DNA from: an uncultured Woeseiaceae bacterium
GTDB lineage: Bacteria > Pseudomonadota > Gammaproteobacteria > Steroidobacterales > Woeseiaceae
DNA length: 64,000 bases
Assembly (NCBI GenBank): GCA_947259285.1
Contig: CAMYMR010000001.1
Location: forward strand, 41,310-105,309
Direction: 5' to 3'
The notes beneath the pieces were generated by a model that saw only the letters and a list, made by a program, of their open reading frames with translations, did no database searches and was not told where the DNA came from. This document shows, in pieces, positions 1-10,572 of the stretch (position 1 is its first letter; each line of letters opens with the position of its first letter). Both the position numbers and the translations under genes were made by a program.

Positions 1-951
1 GGTGTGCTCGTTAACCGCATTTGATACAGCATTGATCAGGTCACCCGGTTCCGTCAGAAACGGCTCGCCCGACAGGTGCCAGTTGAGTTCATAGACAATG
101 TCATGTGCATCGAAGACGCTTTCGACCTTCTCCCGCAACGACTCGTGCGTCCACTCAGTTGAATAACGGAAGTTAAAGCGGGCGCTCAACTCCGCCGGGG
201 TAACGTTCGGCGCTCCGACACCCGCCCTGATATCGACGACCTGGAAGCTGGTGGGCGGGAAATGCTGGTTACCCTCGTCCCATTGGATACCGTGCAGTTC
301 GGCCAGGATGGGCGCAAACCGCCGGATCGGGTTGTCCGCGTGTTGCGGGAACGCCACGTGCCCCTGTACCCCGCGCACGGTCAACATGCCGCTTAGAGAT
401 CCACGACGGCCGATGCGCACCATATCGCCGATTCGGTGCTGACTGGAGGGCTCTCCGAGGACGCACCAGTCAATGCGCTCTCCGCGCTCGGTCAAGGCCT
501 GCATCACCTTTAGCGTGCCGTCGCGCGCGCGGCCTTCCTCATCGCTGGTTATCAACAGCGCCAGACTGCCATTGTGGTCCGAATGTTCTGTAAGAAATGT
601 CTCGAGAGCGACGATCATGGCGGCAAGTCCGCTTTTCATGTCCGCGGCGCCCCGCCCGTACAGGCGATCGCCGACGAAGGTCGGTTCGAACGGCCGACTG
701 CTCCATTGGTTTTCGTCGCCGGGCGGAACGACATCGGTGTGGCCCGCAAAACACAGTACAGGTGATGCGCTGCCGCGACGCGCCCAAAGGTTGGTAACAT
801 CGTTAAACCGCAATGTTTCACACGTGAATCCGATATTGCGCAGGCGCTCGGACAGCAGCGCCTGGCAGCCGGCGTCATCGGGTGTAATCGACGGGCGCCG
901 AATCAGGTCACACAGGAGTTCGACAACAGGCGCTTTTATCGCGTCATTCAT
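1..951 (-). CDS. dapE: Succinyl-diaminopimelate desuccinylase DapE (3' end truncated by window edge)
   Basis: Own translation of the - strand from ATG at 951: MNDAIKAPVVELLCDLIRRPSITPDDAGCQ...VLCFAGHTDVVPPGD...LYGRGAADMKSGLAAM, open to position 1; M20 peptidase/DapE motifs. Absent from the ORF track because it runs off the edge. Confidence 0.95.
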   Translation of the reverse strand, partial: MNDAIKAPVVELLCDLIRRPSITPDDAGCQALLSERLRNIGFTCETLRFNDVTNLWARRGSASPVLCFAGHTDVVPPGDENQWSSRPFEPTFVGDRLYGRGAADMKSGLAAMIVALETFLTEHSDHNGSLALLITSDEEGRARDGTLKVMQALTERGERIDWCVLGEPSSQHRIGDMVRIGRRGSLSGMLTVRGVQGHVAFPQHADNPIRRFAPILAELHGIQWDEGNQHFPPTSFQVVDIRAGVGAPNVTPAELSARFNFRYSTEWTHESLREKVESVFDAHDIVYELNWHLSGEPFLTEPGDLINAVSNAVNEHT

Positions 952-1037
952 GACTTAAGAATAAACCATAACTATATGAAAAATATATGGAATAACAAAA
1001 TTTTCACTTTTCAAGTAGCGCCGCTTTAGGCGTCCGA

Positions 1038-1055
1038 CTGCAACAATTCGGTAAC
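1038..1055 (+). promoter_or_regulatory. Candidate Pho box upstream of pstS
   Basis: CTGCAAC-AATT-CGGTAAC: two 7-bp half-repeats separated by 4 AT bases (11-bp period), about 50 bp upstream of the pstS start; resembles the PhoB-box layout CTGTCAY-N4-CTGTCAY. Confidence 0.4.
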
Positions 1056-1106
1056 AATTCAGGGCTAACATTTGCGCCAGTTCGTAAACCATTCGGAGAA
1101 CTCATC

Positions 1107-2255
1107 GTGAGCATCCAGAAGAAATCCATTGTCCTGCCACTGCTGGCGCTCGTAGCCCTTCAAGCCTGTGGCAAAGATGGCACCGACTCAAAGACTACTG
1201 CCGGCGACATGGCGCAGCCGGCCGCGGCCGAACAGTCTGAACCGAAAATGTCCGGAGGCGCGGTTGCTCAGTCCGGCCGAGATTACGTCTATATTGTCGG
1301 ATCGTCGACAGTCTATCCGTTCGCTACGGTTGTTGCCGAGCGATTTGGTCGCGGCAGCGAATTCAAAACGCCCAAGATTGAATCGACGGGTTCGGGCGGC
1401 GGCTTGAAGCTGTTTTGCGACGGAGTCGGTGTCGACCATCCTGACGTGACCAACTCGTCGAGAGCCATCAAGCAGTCCGAAGTCGACACTTGCGCCGAGA
1501 ACGGCGTTACGGAGATCGTGGAAGTCAAGATAGGCTACGATGGCATCGTTCTGGCAAATGCGCTCGCCGCTGACTCTGTCGAACTCAGCCGCGCCGACAT
1601 CTACCTGGCGCTGGCGAAGGAAGTTCCTGGCGAAGCAGAAGGCGAGTTGATCGAGAATCCGTTTGAAACCTGGTCAGACGTGAATCCCGCGCTGCCCGAT
1701 TCCCAAATCGAGGTTCTGGGCCCCCCGCCGACGTCCGGAACGCGGGATGCTTTCGTCGAACTGGCGATGGAAGGCGGTTGTAAGTCCGTCGATTGGATCG
1801 CCGCGCTTAAGAAGACCGACAAGAATCGTTACAAGGCTATTTGCCACACGATTCGCGAGGACGGCGCTTTCGTCGAAGCTGGCGAGAACGACAACCTGAT
1901 TGTGCAGAAGCTGGAAGCCAATCCGAACGCGTTCGGTATTTTCGGATTCAGTTTCCTCGACCAGAATAAAGAGAAGGTGAAAGGTGCGCTGGTTGACGGC
2001 GTGGCGCCGACTTTCGATGCGATCGCCGCAGGCGACTACCCGGTCTCCCGGCCCCTGTTCTTCTATGTGAAGAAGGCGCACGTGGATGTCATACCCGGTC
2101 TGCGCGGTTACCTACGTGAGTTCACGAGCGAACGAACCTGGGGCGAGGAAGGCTACCTTTCCGAGCGTGGCCTGATTCCGATGCCGGATAAGGAGCGCAG
2201 AGAAGTGGCTGCCGCCGTGCGTGACCTTACGCCACTGTCGATGGTGATCGAGTAA
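1107..2255 (+). CDS. pstS: Phosphate ABC transporter substrate-binding lipoprotein PstS
   Basis: Signal peptide with lipobox (LVALQAC); YIVGSSTVYPFATVVAE...STGSGGGLKLFC...SSRAIKQSE PstS-type motifs; followed by pstCAB. Confidence 0.93.
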   Translation: MSIQKKSIVLPLLALVALQACGKDGTDSKTTAGDMAQPAAAEQSEPKMSGGAVAQSGRDYVYIVGSSTVYPFATVVAERFGRGSEFKTPKIESTGSGGGLKLFCDGVGVDHPDVTNSSRAIKQSEVDTCAENGVTEIVEVKIGYDGIVLANALAADSVELSRADIYLALAKEVPGEAEGELIENPFETWSDVNPALPDSQIEVLGPPPTSGTRDAFVELAMEGGCKSVDWIAALKKTDKNRYKAICHTIREDGAFVEAGENDNLIVQKLEANPNAFGIFGFSFLDQNKEKVKGALVDGVAPTFDAIAAGDYPVSRPLFFYVKKAHVDVIPGLRGYLREFTSERTWGEEGYLSERGLIPMPDKERREVAAAVRDLTPLSMVIE

Positions 2256-2276
2256 TCCTGCCATAATCGAGACAGA

Positions 2277-2303
2277 CGCGGCGACCCTATAGGGGTCGCC
2301 GCG
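2277..2303 (+). terminator. Strong hairpin between pstS and pstC (attenuator/terminator-like)
   Basis: CGCGGCGACCC-TATAG-GGGTCGCCGCG: perfect 11-bp stem, 5-nt loop; no clear poly-T tail. Position fits differential expression or mRNA stabilisation of pstS. Confidence 0.5.
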
Positions 2304-2342
2304 GTCATTTGAGATGCGGTTGCGCTGCGATAGAAGAACCTT

Positions 2343-3731
2343 ATGCAAAGCACGACACTGATCCTGTTGCTTACCTTCATGGCGGTAGCGGCGTTCTACT
2401 TCGGGCGCAGGCGCTCGCTCGCGACGGTCGGCGGGCCGGGCCACAGGATGGATTTGCATTCCTTGCCGGGCTATTACGGTTACTACGTTGCCATCTGGTG
2501 TGCGCTGCCGGCTTTGTTGCTGCTCTCCGCCTGGTTATTCATGGAACCGAGACTGGTGGTAGCGCTGGTCGTGCAGGGGCTTCCGGAGTCGTATGCATCA
2601 TTGGCGTCCGGCGAGCTGGATCTGCTGGTTAACAACATTCAGAATCTCGCGTCCGGAGACGTTGTCAGTATTGAAGTCGATCCCGAACTGCAGGCGGCGG
2701 CAGCGATGTTCAACGACTACATCGGAAAGAGCCGCCAGATGCTGGCAGGACTCGCGCTGGGCGTTGCGGTCCTTGGGGGCGCGCTGGCATGGCGCCGGAT
2801 TCAACCGGACCTGCGCGCGCGTAACCGCGTAGAGAAAGTTATCCGCTTGCTGTTGATTGCTGCTTCGAGTATCGCGATCTTCACGACCATCGGTATCGTT
2901 TTATCGGTGCTCTTCGAGGCGATACTGTTCTTTCGCAAGGTACCCGTATCGGAGTTCCTGTTCGGCCTGACCTGGAGCCCGCAGACTGCCATACGGGCGG
3001 ACCAGGTCGGTTCCTCAGGCAGTTTCGGCGCGGTCCCGCTTTTCACCGGTACGTTGCTCATTACTGCGATCGCAATGTTCGTTGCGGTGCCGGTTGGTCT
3101 GATGACCGCCATTTACCTGGCCGAGTATTCATCATCTCGGGTGCGCGGAATTGCCAAGCCACTGCTGGAAGTGCTGGCCGGTATTCCGACAGTCGTATAT
3201 GGCTTCTTCGCCGCATTGACAGTTGCACCGTGGATTCGGCAGTTCGGTGAATCGGTGGGGCTCGCGGTTGCATCCGAGAGCGCATTAGCCGCCGGTGTGG
3301 TCATGGGCATCATGATTATTCCGCTTGTTTCCTCGTTGTCCGACGATGCGATCAACGCGGTGCCCGCCGCAATGCGCGACGGTGCACTGGGCCTCGGTTC
3401 GACACGTTCGGAGACGATGAAAAAGGTCATCCTGCCCGCGGCTCTGCCCGGAATCGTCGGCGGCATTCTGCTGGCGGTCTCGCGCGCGATCGGCGAAACG
3501 ATGATCGTGGTCATGGCCGCTGGTTTATCGGCGAATCTGACGGCCAACCCTTTCGAAGCGGTCACTACCGTGACCGTGCAGATTGTGACGCTGCTGGTTG
3601 GCGACCAGGAATTCGACAGTGCCAAAACGCTGGCCGCATTCGCCCTTGGATTGATGCTGTTCGTCGTTACCTTGTGCCTGAACGTCATTGGCCTGAGCGT
3701 CGTTCGCAAGTATCGCGAGCAGTATGAATAG
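2343..3731 (+). CDS. pstC: Phosphate ABC transporter permease PstC
   Basis: Multi-TM permease; GLMTAIYLAEYSSSRVRGIAKPLLEVLAGIPTVVYGFFA, DGALGLGSTRSETMKKVILPAALPGIVGG. Confidence 0.93.
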   Translation: MQSTTLILLLTFMAVAAFYFGRRRSLATVGGPGHRMDLHSLPGYYGYYVAIWCALPALLLLSAWLFMEPRLVVALVVQGLPESYASLASGELDLLVNNIQNLASGDVVSIEVDPELQAAAAMFNDYIGKSRQMLAGLALGVAVLGGALAWRRIQPDLRARNRVEKVIRLLLIAASSIAIFTTIGIVLSVLFEAILFFRKVPVSEFLFGLTWSPQTAIRADQVGSSGSFGAVPLFTGTLLITAIAMFVAVPVGLMTAIYLAEYSSSRVRGIAKPLLEVLAGIPTVVYGFFAALTVAPWIRQFGESVGLAVASESALAAGVVMGIMIIPLVSSLSDDAINAVPAAMRDGALGLGSTRSETMKKVILPAALPGIVGGILLAVSRAIGETMIVVMAAGLSANLTANPFEAVTTVTVQIVTLLVGDQEFDSAKTLAAFALGLMLFVVTLCLNVIGLSVVRKYREQYE

Positions 3732-3742
3732 CGGTGGCAGTC

Positions 3743-5020
3743 ATGGGAAATAAACTGACAACCAGCGAAATCGTTGCGGCCGGTCTCGCCAGGCGCCGAC
3801 GCAAGGAGACGACGTTTCGCCTCCTAGGCATTCTTGCGACAGCGGTCGGTGTGCTATTTCTCGGTGTCTTCTTTGCAACCCTGATCGCCAAAGGCGCCAG
3901 TGCATTCAAGCAGACCTTCGTGCAACTCGAGATTACGCTGGATGCCGAGGTCATTGCGCCGGGTGGCGAAATAGATCTCGAGTACGCGGATTTCGACGGC
4001 CTCGTGCGTACTGCGCTGCGATCAAGGTTTCCGGACGCCAAGAGCCGTGCTGATCGTCGTGAACTGTATCGCCTCATCAGTGTCGGTGCGGGTTACCAGC
4101 TGCGCGATCTCGTCGCGTCCAATCCGGACCTAATCGGCGCCAAACAGTCGCTGTGGGTGCCCGCGTCTTCGGATGTCGATATGCTCCTCAAGGGCAATAT
4201 CGATGCGAGCGTCGAAGAAGCGCTGCGAACGATGTCCGATAAGCAGATCGCCTGGGTCGAATCGCTCGAAAATTCGGGTGAGATTCGCTCCGAATTCAAC
4301 GACGCTTTATTCGGTAATGGCGACTCGCGAGACCCGGAGCTGGCAGGAATCAAGGGTGCTGTTATGGGATCCTTTTACATGCTGCTGGTCACGATCGCTT
4401 TGTCGTTTCCGATCGGTGTGGCCGCCGCAATCTACCTGGAGGAATTTGCGCCGAAAAACCGCTGGTCGGACCTGATCGAGGTAAATATCAATAATCTCGC
4501 CGCAGTGCCGTCCATAGTCTTCGGCTTGCTCGGACTGGCCGTTTTCATCAACTGGATGTCATTGCCGCGGTCAGCGCCTGTGGTAGGCGGCCTGGTGCTA
4601 ACGCTTTTGACACTGCCAGTGATAATCATCGCGTCCCGGGCATCGATTCAGGCAGTTCCGCCGTCGATTCGCGAGGCCGCGTTGGGGCTTGGTGCCTCCA
4701 GCACCCAGGTCGTGTTTCATCACGTGCTGCCGCTGGCCATGCCCGGCATGCTGACGGGCGCGATTATCGGCATGAGTCGAGCACTCGGTGAGTCGGCTCC
4801 ACTGCTTATGATCGGCATGGTCGCGTTTATTGTTGATGTGCCTGGCGGATTCACCGATCCTGCGACGGCATTGCCCGTGCAGATATATCTCTGGGCCGAC
4901 AGTCCCGAGCGCGCATTTGCCGAGCGCACATCGGCGGCGATTATCGTGCTGCTGGGATTCCTGCTGCTGATGAACCTGGCTGCGGTAATCATCAGAAAAC
5001 GTATGGAGCGCAAATGGTAA
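3743..5020 (+). CDS. pstA: Phosphate ABC transporter permease PstA
   Basis: EEFAPKNRWSDLIEVNINNLAAVPSIVFGLLGLAVF, REAALGLGASSTQVVFHHVLPLAMPGMLTGAIIGMSRALGESAP; follows pstC. Confidence 0.93.
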   Translation: MGNKLTTSEIVAAGLARRRRKETTFRLLGILATAVGVLFLGVFFATLIAKGASAFKQTFVQLEITLDAEVIAPGGEIDLEYADFDGLVRTALRSRFPDAKSRADRRELYRLISVGAGYQLRDLVASNPDLIGAKQSLWVPASSDVDMLLKGNIDASVEEALRTMSDKQIAWVESLENSGEIRSEFNDALFGNGDSRDPELAGIKGAVMGSFYMLLVTIALSFPIGVAAAIYLEEFAPKNRWSDLIEVNINNLAAVPSIVFGLLGLAVFINWMSLPRSAPVVGGLVLTLLTLPVIIIASRASIQAVPPSIREAALGLGASSTQVVFHHVLPLAMPGMLTGAIIGMSRALGESAPLLMIGMVAFIVDVPGGFTDPATALPVQIYLWADSPERAFAERTSAAIIVLLGFLLLMNLAAVIIRKRMERKW

Positions 5021-5050
5021 GCGCAGTATTTGAGCTGTGAGGAAGCCTGT

Positions 5051-5974
5051 ATGACAATGCCTGTTATGACCGAGACGATCCCCGACAATTCGACCGCGCC
5101 AGAGGCGCCCGCCCCGAAGGCCGACAATCCTGATTCGGCCGGTCGAATGGGCCTCGATGAATTTTTGGAACAGGCAACCGACCTTACTGACGAGACGGTG
5201 GGAACGGTCACTTGTGATCATCCTTTCATGGTGGCCGACGACGTCAACGTCTACTACGGTGACAACCACGCGATAAAGCACGTCTCACTGGAAATCGGCA
5301 AGAAGGAAGTGATTGCTCTGATCGGTCCCTCAGGATGCGGCAAGTCGACCTTCCTGCGGTGTCTGAATCGCATGAACGACACGATCGAAACCGCTCGCGT
5401 TACCGGAACCATCACACTGGACGGCAAGGATATCTATCGCAAGGAGCAGGATCCTGTGGCGCTGCGTGCGCGGGTCGGCATGGTGTTCCAGAAGCCGAAC
5501 CCCTTCCCAAAGAGCATTTACGATAATGTTGCGTACGGACCCCGTATCCACGGGATTGCAGCGGACCGCGCCGAACTCGATGAAATTGTGCACACGAGCC
5601 TTGAACGGGCGGGGCTACTGAAGGAAGTCAAAGACCGTATGGATGAGCCAGGCACCAGCCTGTCCGGCGGTCAGCAACAGCGCCTTTGCATCGCACGGAC
5701 CATTGCCGTGAATCCCGAGGTTATTCTTATGGATGAGCCGTGCTCGGCGCTGGATCCGATCGCGACGGCGCGCATCGAAGACCTGATGGACGAGCTTTGC
5801 GAGGATTACGCGATAGTCATCGTCACGCACTCGATGCAACAGGCGGCACGTGTTTCCAAGCGCGTCGCCTACTTCCACCTGGGGTTGCTGGTTGAAGTGG
5901 ACAGTACCGACAGGATCTTTACCAATCCGCAGCACAAGCTGACCGAGGATTACATTACCGGCCGAATTGGCTAA
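5051..5974 (+). CDS. pstB: Phosphate ABC transporter ATP-binding protein PstB
   Basis: Walker [20 protein letters not shown], signature [16 protein letters not shown], Walker B VILMDEP; ATG at 5051 chosen over an upstream TTG. Confidence 0.95.
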   Translation: MTMPVMTETIPDNSTAPEAPAPKADNPDSAGRMGLDEFLEQATDLTDETVGTVTCDHPFMVADDVNVYYGDNHAIKHVSLEIGKKEVIALIGPSGCGKSTFLRCLNRMNDTIETARVTGTITLDGKDIYRKEQDPVALRARVGMVFQKPNPFPKSIYDNVAYGPRIHGIAADRAELDEIVHTSLERAGLLKEVKDRMDEPGTSLSGGQQQRLCIARTIAVNPEVILMDEPCSALDPIATARIEDLMDELCEDYAIVIVTHSMQQAARVSKRVAYFHLGLLVEVDSTDRIFTNPQHKLTEDYITGRIG

Positions 5975-5994
5975 GGGTAAGACGCGACGGCGCG

Positions 5995-6351
5995 CTACGA
6001 GGAGTTTTCGGACCAATACTCGGCGAAGCGCTTTTCCGAAAAACCGACTGCAAGGAAGCTGTCGGATTCGAGTACCGGGCGTTTCAGTAAAGTCGGGCGG
6101 TCAATAATCAATTCGAATGCCCGCTCTTTATCCATATCGTTACGGTCCACCTCGGGAATCTTGCGCCACGTCAGGCTGCGCCGATTCAAGAGCTTTTGCC
6201 AGTCGAGGCCGGTCGACCAGCGTTCCAGCATCTCGAGAGTGAGCCCATCCTCGCGAATATCATGAAAACGGAACTCGATGTCGTGCTCCGCGAGGTACTT
6301 GCGCGCCGTGCGGCACGTGTCGCAACTCATGATTCCGTAAACCGTCAGCAT
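5995..6351 (-). CDS. ArsC/Spx-family reductase-like protein (YffB type)
   Basis: MLTVYGIMSCDTCRTARKYLAEHDIEFRFHDIREDGL; C-x2-C, RRSLTWRKIP, RPTLLKRPVLE; lies next to dapD. Confidence 0.88.
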   Translation of the reverse strand: MLTVYGIMSCDTCRTARKYLAEHDIEFRFHDIREDGLTLEMLERWSTGLDWQKLLNRRSLTWRKIPEVDRNDMDKERAFELIIDRPTLLKRPVLESDSFLAVGFSEKRFAEYWSENSS

Positions 6352-6360
6352 CGTCGTTGC

Positions 6361-7179
6361 TTAATCCAGATTCCTCAATAGATCGTTCAACCCGGTTTTT
6401 GCCCGCGTCTTCTCGTCAACCTGCTTCACAATGACCGCGCAGTACAGTGAGTATTTTCCATCGTCTGACGGCAGGTTGCCAGCGACAACCACGGACCCTT
6501 CCGGAATTCTGCCGTAGCTGATTTCGCCGGTTCGTCGATCGTAGATGCGCGTGCTCTGGCCAATATACACGCCCATCGAAATGACGGACCCTTTTTCCAC
6601 CACGACGCCCTCGACGATCTCCGATCGGGCGCCGATAAAGCAGCCGTCCTCGATAATGGTCGGCCCGGCCTGGACGGGCTCCAGCACGCCGCCGATGCCC
6701 ACGCCGCCGGACAGGTGCACATTCTTGCCGATCTGTGCGCAGCTGCCAACGGTTGCCCATGTGTCCACCATCGTGCCGCTGTCGACGTAAGCGCCGATAT
6801 TCACGAAGCTCGGCATCAGCACGACATCCGGCGCGACATGAGCGCCCCGGCGAACGACCGCATCCGGTACGACGCGAACCCCGTCGGCGGCGAATTGTTC
6901 TGCCGTGTAGCCGGCGTACTTCAGCGGCACTTTGTCAAAGAACCGCGTGTGGCCGCTCTCGTGAATCCGGTTATCGGTTAGCGCGAAGCTCAGGAGTACC
7001 GCTTTTTTCAGCCACTGATTAACATGCCAGCCGTTTTCATTTGGCTCCGCAACCCGCGCCTCGCCGGAATCGAGCAGCTGGATCGCATCCTCCACAGCCG
7101 CCGCGACGGATGCTTTATCCTCAAATCCCTGTGCCCGATCGTCAAAAGCCCGGTCGATAATCTGCTCTAGTTTCTGCAT
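6361..7179 (-). CDS. dapD: 2,3,4,5-tetrahydropyridine-2,6-dicarboxylate N-succinyltransferase DapD
   Basis: Left-handed beta-helix hexapeptide repeats; [43 protein letters not shown]. Confidence 0.96.
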   Translation of the reverse strand: MQKLEQIIDRAFDDRAQGFEDKASVAAAVEDAIQLLDSGEARVAEPNENGWHVNQWLKKAVLLSFALTDNRIHESGHTRFFDKVPLKYAGYTAEQFAADGVRVVPDAVVRRGAHVAPDVVLMPSFVNIGAYVDSGTMVDTWATVGSCAQIGKNVHLSGGVGIGGVLEPVQAGPTIIEDGCFIGARSEIVEGVVVEKGSVISMGVYIGQSTRIYDRRTGEISYGRIPEGSVVVAGNLPSDDGKYSLYCAVIVKQVDEKTRAKTGLNDLLRNLD

Positions 7180-7191
7180 GGATCTTTCCCG

Positions 7192-9804
7192 TTAATTGAA
7201 GTCGCTGTCCAGCCTTGCGAGCAGCGCCTCGCGCACCTCTGCCTGTCTGTTGTCATCGAGCGGTCCGCCGGTCTCTTCGCTAATATAAAAGACATCCTCT
7301 GCGCGTTCACCGATCGTCATGATCTTGGCTGCCTCGATATCGACGTACTTCTCGACAAAGACGCGACCGATCTCGCTCAGCAGTCCTGGCCGGTCGGCCG
7401 CCACAATCTCGAGTACCGTATTGTCATTCGACGAGCTCGGACTGAAATCGACGCTGGTTTTCGTGGTGAACATGCGGGCCTGGCGCGGCAATTTGCGCGT
7501 TACGGTGAGTTCGCTGTCGTCCTGAGCGGTCAGGACACGCGCCAACATTCGGCGAATCTTGTTGATGCGGGCATCGTCGATATCGACTCGCGCGTCGAGT
7601 TCCATGAATACGAAGGAATCGATGCTATAGCCTTTCTCCAGGGGCACAACGCGGGCGTCGATAATTGTCATGCCCATTTCGTCCAGCACCGCAGTCGCGT
7701 GCGCAAACGTTCTTTTCGCTCTTGGTGTATACAGGACCGCTTCTACACCGTCGCCATTCTCACGACGTCGCACGTCGACCAGTCCGATATCGGACGCCGT
7801 GTCCGAGTTAGCCAACCATTCCGTATGCCAGGCGATTTCATGACTGCGATGACGCAGGAAGTAGTTCGCATTCATCAGCTCCCAAATTTCGTCAATGCGT
7901 GAGTCGCGGATACCGTTCGCATGGAGGATCTCCCGGGCCTTGGTCTGTTTTTCCAGTATCAGCTGCTCCCGGTCGATCGGATTCTCGAGGCCGCGACGTA
8001 ATGCACGACGGGTCAGTTCATAGAGATCATGAAACAGCTGTGCCTTCCAGGAGTTCCACAGCTTCGGGTTGGTGCCGCGCACGTCGGCCACGGTCAGCAG
8101 ATACAGGTAATCCAGGTGCCCCGGATCACCGACCATCGTCGCAAACGCGTTAACAACGTCCGGATCGCCGATATCCTTTTTCTGCGCCGTCGTTGACAAA
8201 ATCAGGTGATGTCTTACCAGCCAGGCGACGACGCCCGCTTCGTACTTACTGAGGCCGTGTTCAAGACAAAAAGCCTCGGCATCGACCGCACCCAGCTCCG
8301 AGTGATCGCCACCGCGACCCTTGGCAATGTCGTGAAACAGGCCGGCAAGGTAGACTATTTCGGGCTGCTCGATGCTCTGCATGATCGCGCTGCAGTCCGG
8401 GAACTCATCGTTGTAGCGGGGGAGCGCGAAGCGCCGAAGGTTGCTGACAACAAACAGGGTGTGTTCGTCCACCGTGTACGCGTGAAACAGGTCGTATTGC
8501 ATGCGGCCGACAATCCGCCCGAAGGACGGGATGTAAAGCCCCAGCACGCCATAAAGATTCATGCGCCGCAGTTCGTGCGTAACGCCTGCAGGCGCGCGCA
8601 GTATATTCAGAAACAGACGATGATTGCGCGGGTGCTGTCGAAATTCCTCGTCAATCAGATAGAGGTGCCGCTTTATAAGGCCGATCGTGTAGGCGCTGAC
8701 GCCCCGAATTTGCGGGTTTTGCTGCAATACGAGGAAGAGTTCCAGCAGCGCCGAAGGGTCGTCCGAGAAAACCCGATCGTGGATGGTCTGCAGGTAGCCG
8801 TTCTTGATCTGGAAGTGCTCATTCAGCGGCTCCGGAGCGGCATCGGGGTCCATCAGGATGGCTTCCTCGAACAGCTGCAGCAGCATCTCATTCAGGCGGC
8901 TCAGCTCCATCACCGTGCGGTAGTAGCGCTGCATGAGTTGCTCGACGGCGAGGGTGTAGCTCGCGTCTTCATAACCAAGCATGTGTGCGAGCTTGATCTG
9001 GTGATCGAAAAGCAGGCGGTCCTCGCGCCGCCCGGTCAGTATGTGCAGGCCGAAGCGAATGCGCCACAAGAACGTCTGACCTTCTTCGAGCCGCCTGAGC
9101 TGGCCTGGGGTCAGGAATTCATGATCCACCAGCTCCGCCAGCGTCGCCGCACCGAAATGTCGCTTGGCGACCCAGCCAATCATCTGGATGTCGCGCAGCC
9201 CGCCCGGACTGCCTTTCACATTGGGTTCGAGATTGTACGCCGTGTCGTAATAACGGTGGTGCCGCGCAATCTGCTCCTTGCGCTTTTCGGCAAAGAATTC
9301 GGTCGACGGCCAGATCTTGTCGGGCCCGATGCTCTCTTGCATCGCGTCGAAAAGGGAGACCGGTCCTGCCAGAAGCCGTGCCTCCATCAGGGTGGTTGCG
9401 ACCGATAGGTCGGCGCTGGCTTGTTCAAAACACTGATCGATCGTGCGCACGCTGTGGCCGATCTCGAGGCCGATGTCCCATAGCGCCGTAATGAAAGCAG
9501 AGAGCGCTTCCTCGGCACCGTCCGGCAGTTCGTCCGGCACCAGGATCATGACGTCGACGTCCGAATACGGGTGCAATTCGCCGCGGCCATAGCCGCCGAC
9601 TGCGACGAGCGCAGAACCGGATTCCTCGACACCCTGCCGCCAAAGTCTGATCAGCTGCTCGTCGATGATGGCGGCACGGGCATGGACAAGCTCGACAACC
9701 GGCTCCCCGGCCTCGAATCGTGCTTTCAGATCGTCGGCGCAGGCCGCCAGCGCTGCGCGAATTTCCCTGTAAGTGTTTGAATTATTGACGGTCGTCTGCG
9801 CCAA
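7192..9804 (-). CDS. glnD: Bifunctional uridylyltransferase/uridylyl-removing enzyme GlnD
   Basis: 870 aa; NT motif GGYGRGELHPYSDVDVMIL, HD domain LFHDIAKGRGGDHSELG, C-terminal ACT domain. Confidence 0.97.
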   Translation of the reverse strand: MAQTTVNNSNTYREIRAALAACADDLKARFEAGEPVVELVHARAAIIDEQLIRLWRQGVEESGSALVAVGGYGRGELHPYSDVDVMILVPDELPDGAEEALSAFITALWDIGLEIGHSVRTIDQCFEQASADLSVATTLMEARLLAGPVSLFDAMQESIGPDKIWPSTEFFAEKRKEQIARHHRYYDTAYNLEPNVKGSPGGLRDIQMIGWVAKRHFGAATLAELVDHEFLTPGQLRRLEEGQTFLWRIRFGLHILTGRREDRLLFDHQIKLAHMLGYEDASYTLAVEQLMQRYYRTVMELSRLNEMLLQLFEEAILMDPDAAPEPLNEHFQIKNGYLQTIHDRVFSDDPSALLELFLVLQQNPQIRGVSAYTIGLIKRHLYLIDEEFRQHPRNHRLFLNILRAPAGVTHELRRMNLYGVLGLYIPSFGRIVGRMQYDLFHAYTVDEHTLFVVSNLRRFALPRYNDEFPDCSAIMQSIEQPEIVYLAGLFHDIAKGRGGDHSELGAVDAEAFCLEHGLSKYEAGVVAWLVRHHLILSTTAQKKDIGDPDVVNAFATMVGDPGHLDYLYLLTVADVRGTNPKLWNSWKAQLFHDLYELTRRALRRGLENPIDREQLILEKQTKAREILHANGIRDSRIDEIWELMNANYFLRHRSHEIAWHTEWLANSDTASDIGLVDVRRRENGDGVEAVLYTPRAKRTFAHATAVLDEMGMTIIDARVVPLEKGYSIDSFVFMELDARVDIDDARINKIRRMLARVLTAQDDSELTVTRKLPRQARMFTTKTSVDFSPSSSNDNTVLEIVAADRPGLLSEIGRVFVEKYVDIEAAKIMTIGERAEDVFYISEETGGPLDDNRQAEVREALLARLDSDFN

Positions 9805-10549
9805 GCGTGAGGACCTCGTAGCCGCCAGCTGTGATTAAGACCGTATGTTCCCACTGTGCCGACAGGCTATGGTCCTTGGTGACCACGGTCCAGCCGTCCG
9901 GCAGCAGTTTGACGTTGGCTTTGCCGGCGTTGACCATCGGCTCGACGGTCAAGGTCATGCCTTCGCGGAGCTCCATCCCGGTTCCCGGTTTCCCGTAGTG
10001 CAGCACCTGGGGATCCTCGTGAAAAGCCTGGCCGATACCGTGGCCGCAATACTCTCTCACGATCGAAAACCGATTCTTCTCAACGTGCCTCTGCACCGCC
10101 GCTCCAACATCGCCAAGGTGCTTGCCAGGGCCCAACTCCTTGATGCCTAACCACATGCTTTCAAACGCAATATCCGACAGACGCTGGGCCTGAATATTGG
10201 GCTTGCCGACATGAAACATACGGCTGGTATCCCCGTGGAAGCCGTCCTTGATGACGGTCACGTCGATATTGAGCGCATCGCCGGACCTGAGCGTCTTGTC
10301 GCCCGGGATGCCGTGACAAACGACGTGGTTGACCGAGGTGCAGATCGATTTCGGGAAGCCGCGATAATTCAGCGGCGCCGGGATCGCCTGCTGCTCCTGG
10401 GTGATGAAGTCGTGACAGATGCGGTCCAGCTCGTCGGTGCGGACTCCAGGTTTTACATAATCCCCGATCATATCGAGGACCTCGGACGCCAGCCGTCCGG
10501 CGACCCGCATCTTGTCCTGCTGTTCCTGGTTCTTGATCGTCACTGTCAT
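9782..10549 (-). CDS. map: Type I methionine aminopeptidase
   Basis: HDFITQEQQAIPAPLNYRGFPKSICTSVNHVVCHGIPGDK, YCGHGIGQAFHEDPQVLHYG; divergent to rpsB. Confidence 0.96.
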   Translation of the reverse strand: MTVTIKNQEQQDKMRVAGRLASEVLDMIGDYVKPGVRTDELDRICHDFITQEQQAIPAPLNYRGFPKSICTSVNHVVCHGIPGDKTLRSGDALNIDVTVIKDGFHGDTSRMFHVGKPNIQAQRLSDIAFESMWLGIKELGPGKHLGDVGAAVQRHVEKNRFSIVREYCGHGIGQAFHEDPQVLHYGKPGTGMELREGMTLTVEPMVNAGKANVKLLPDGWTVVTKDHSLSAQWEHTVLITAGGYEVLTLGADDRQ

Positions 10550-10572
10550 TCGATTCGCATATCACTCAATGA

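Noticed and set aside
8206-9408. 400-aa plus-strand ORF
   Set aside because: Antisense to glnD; no recognisable family.
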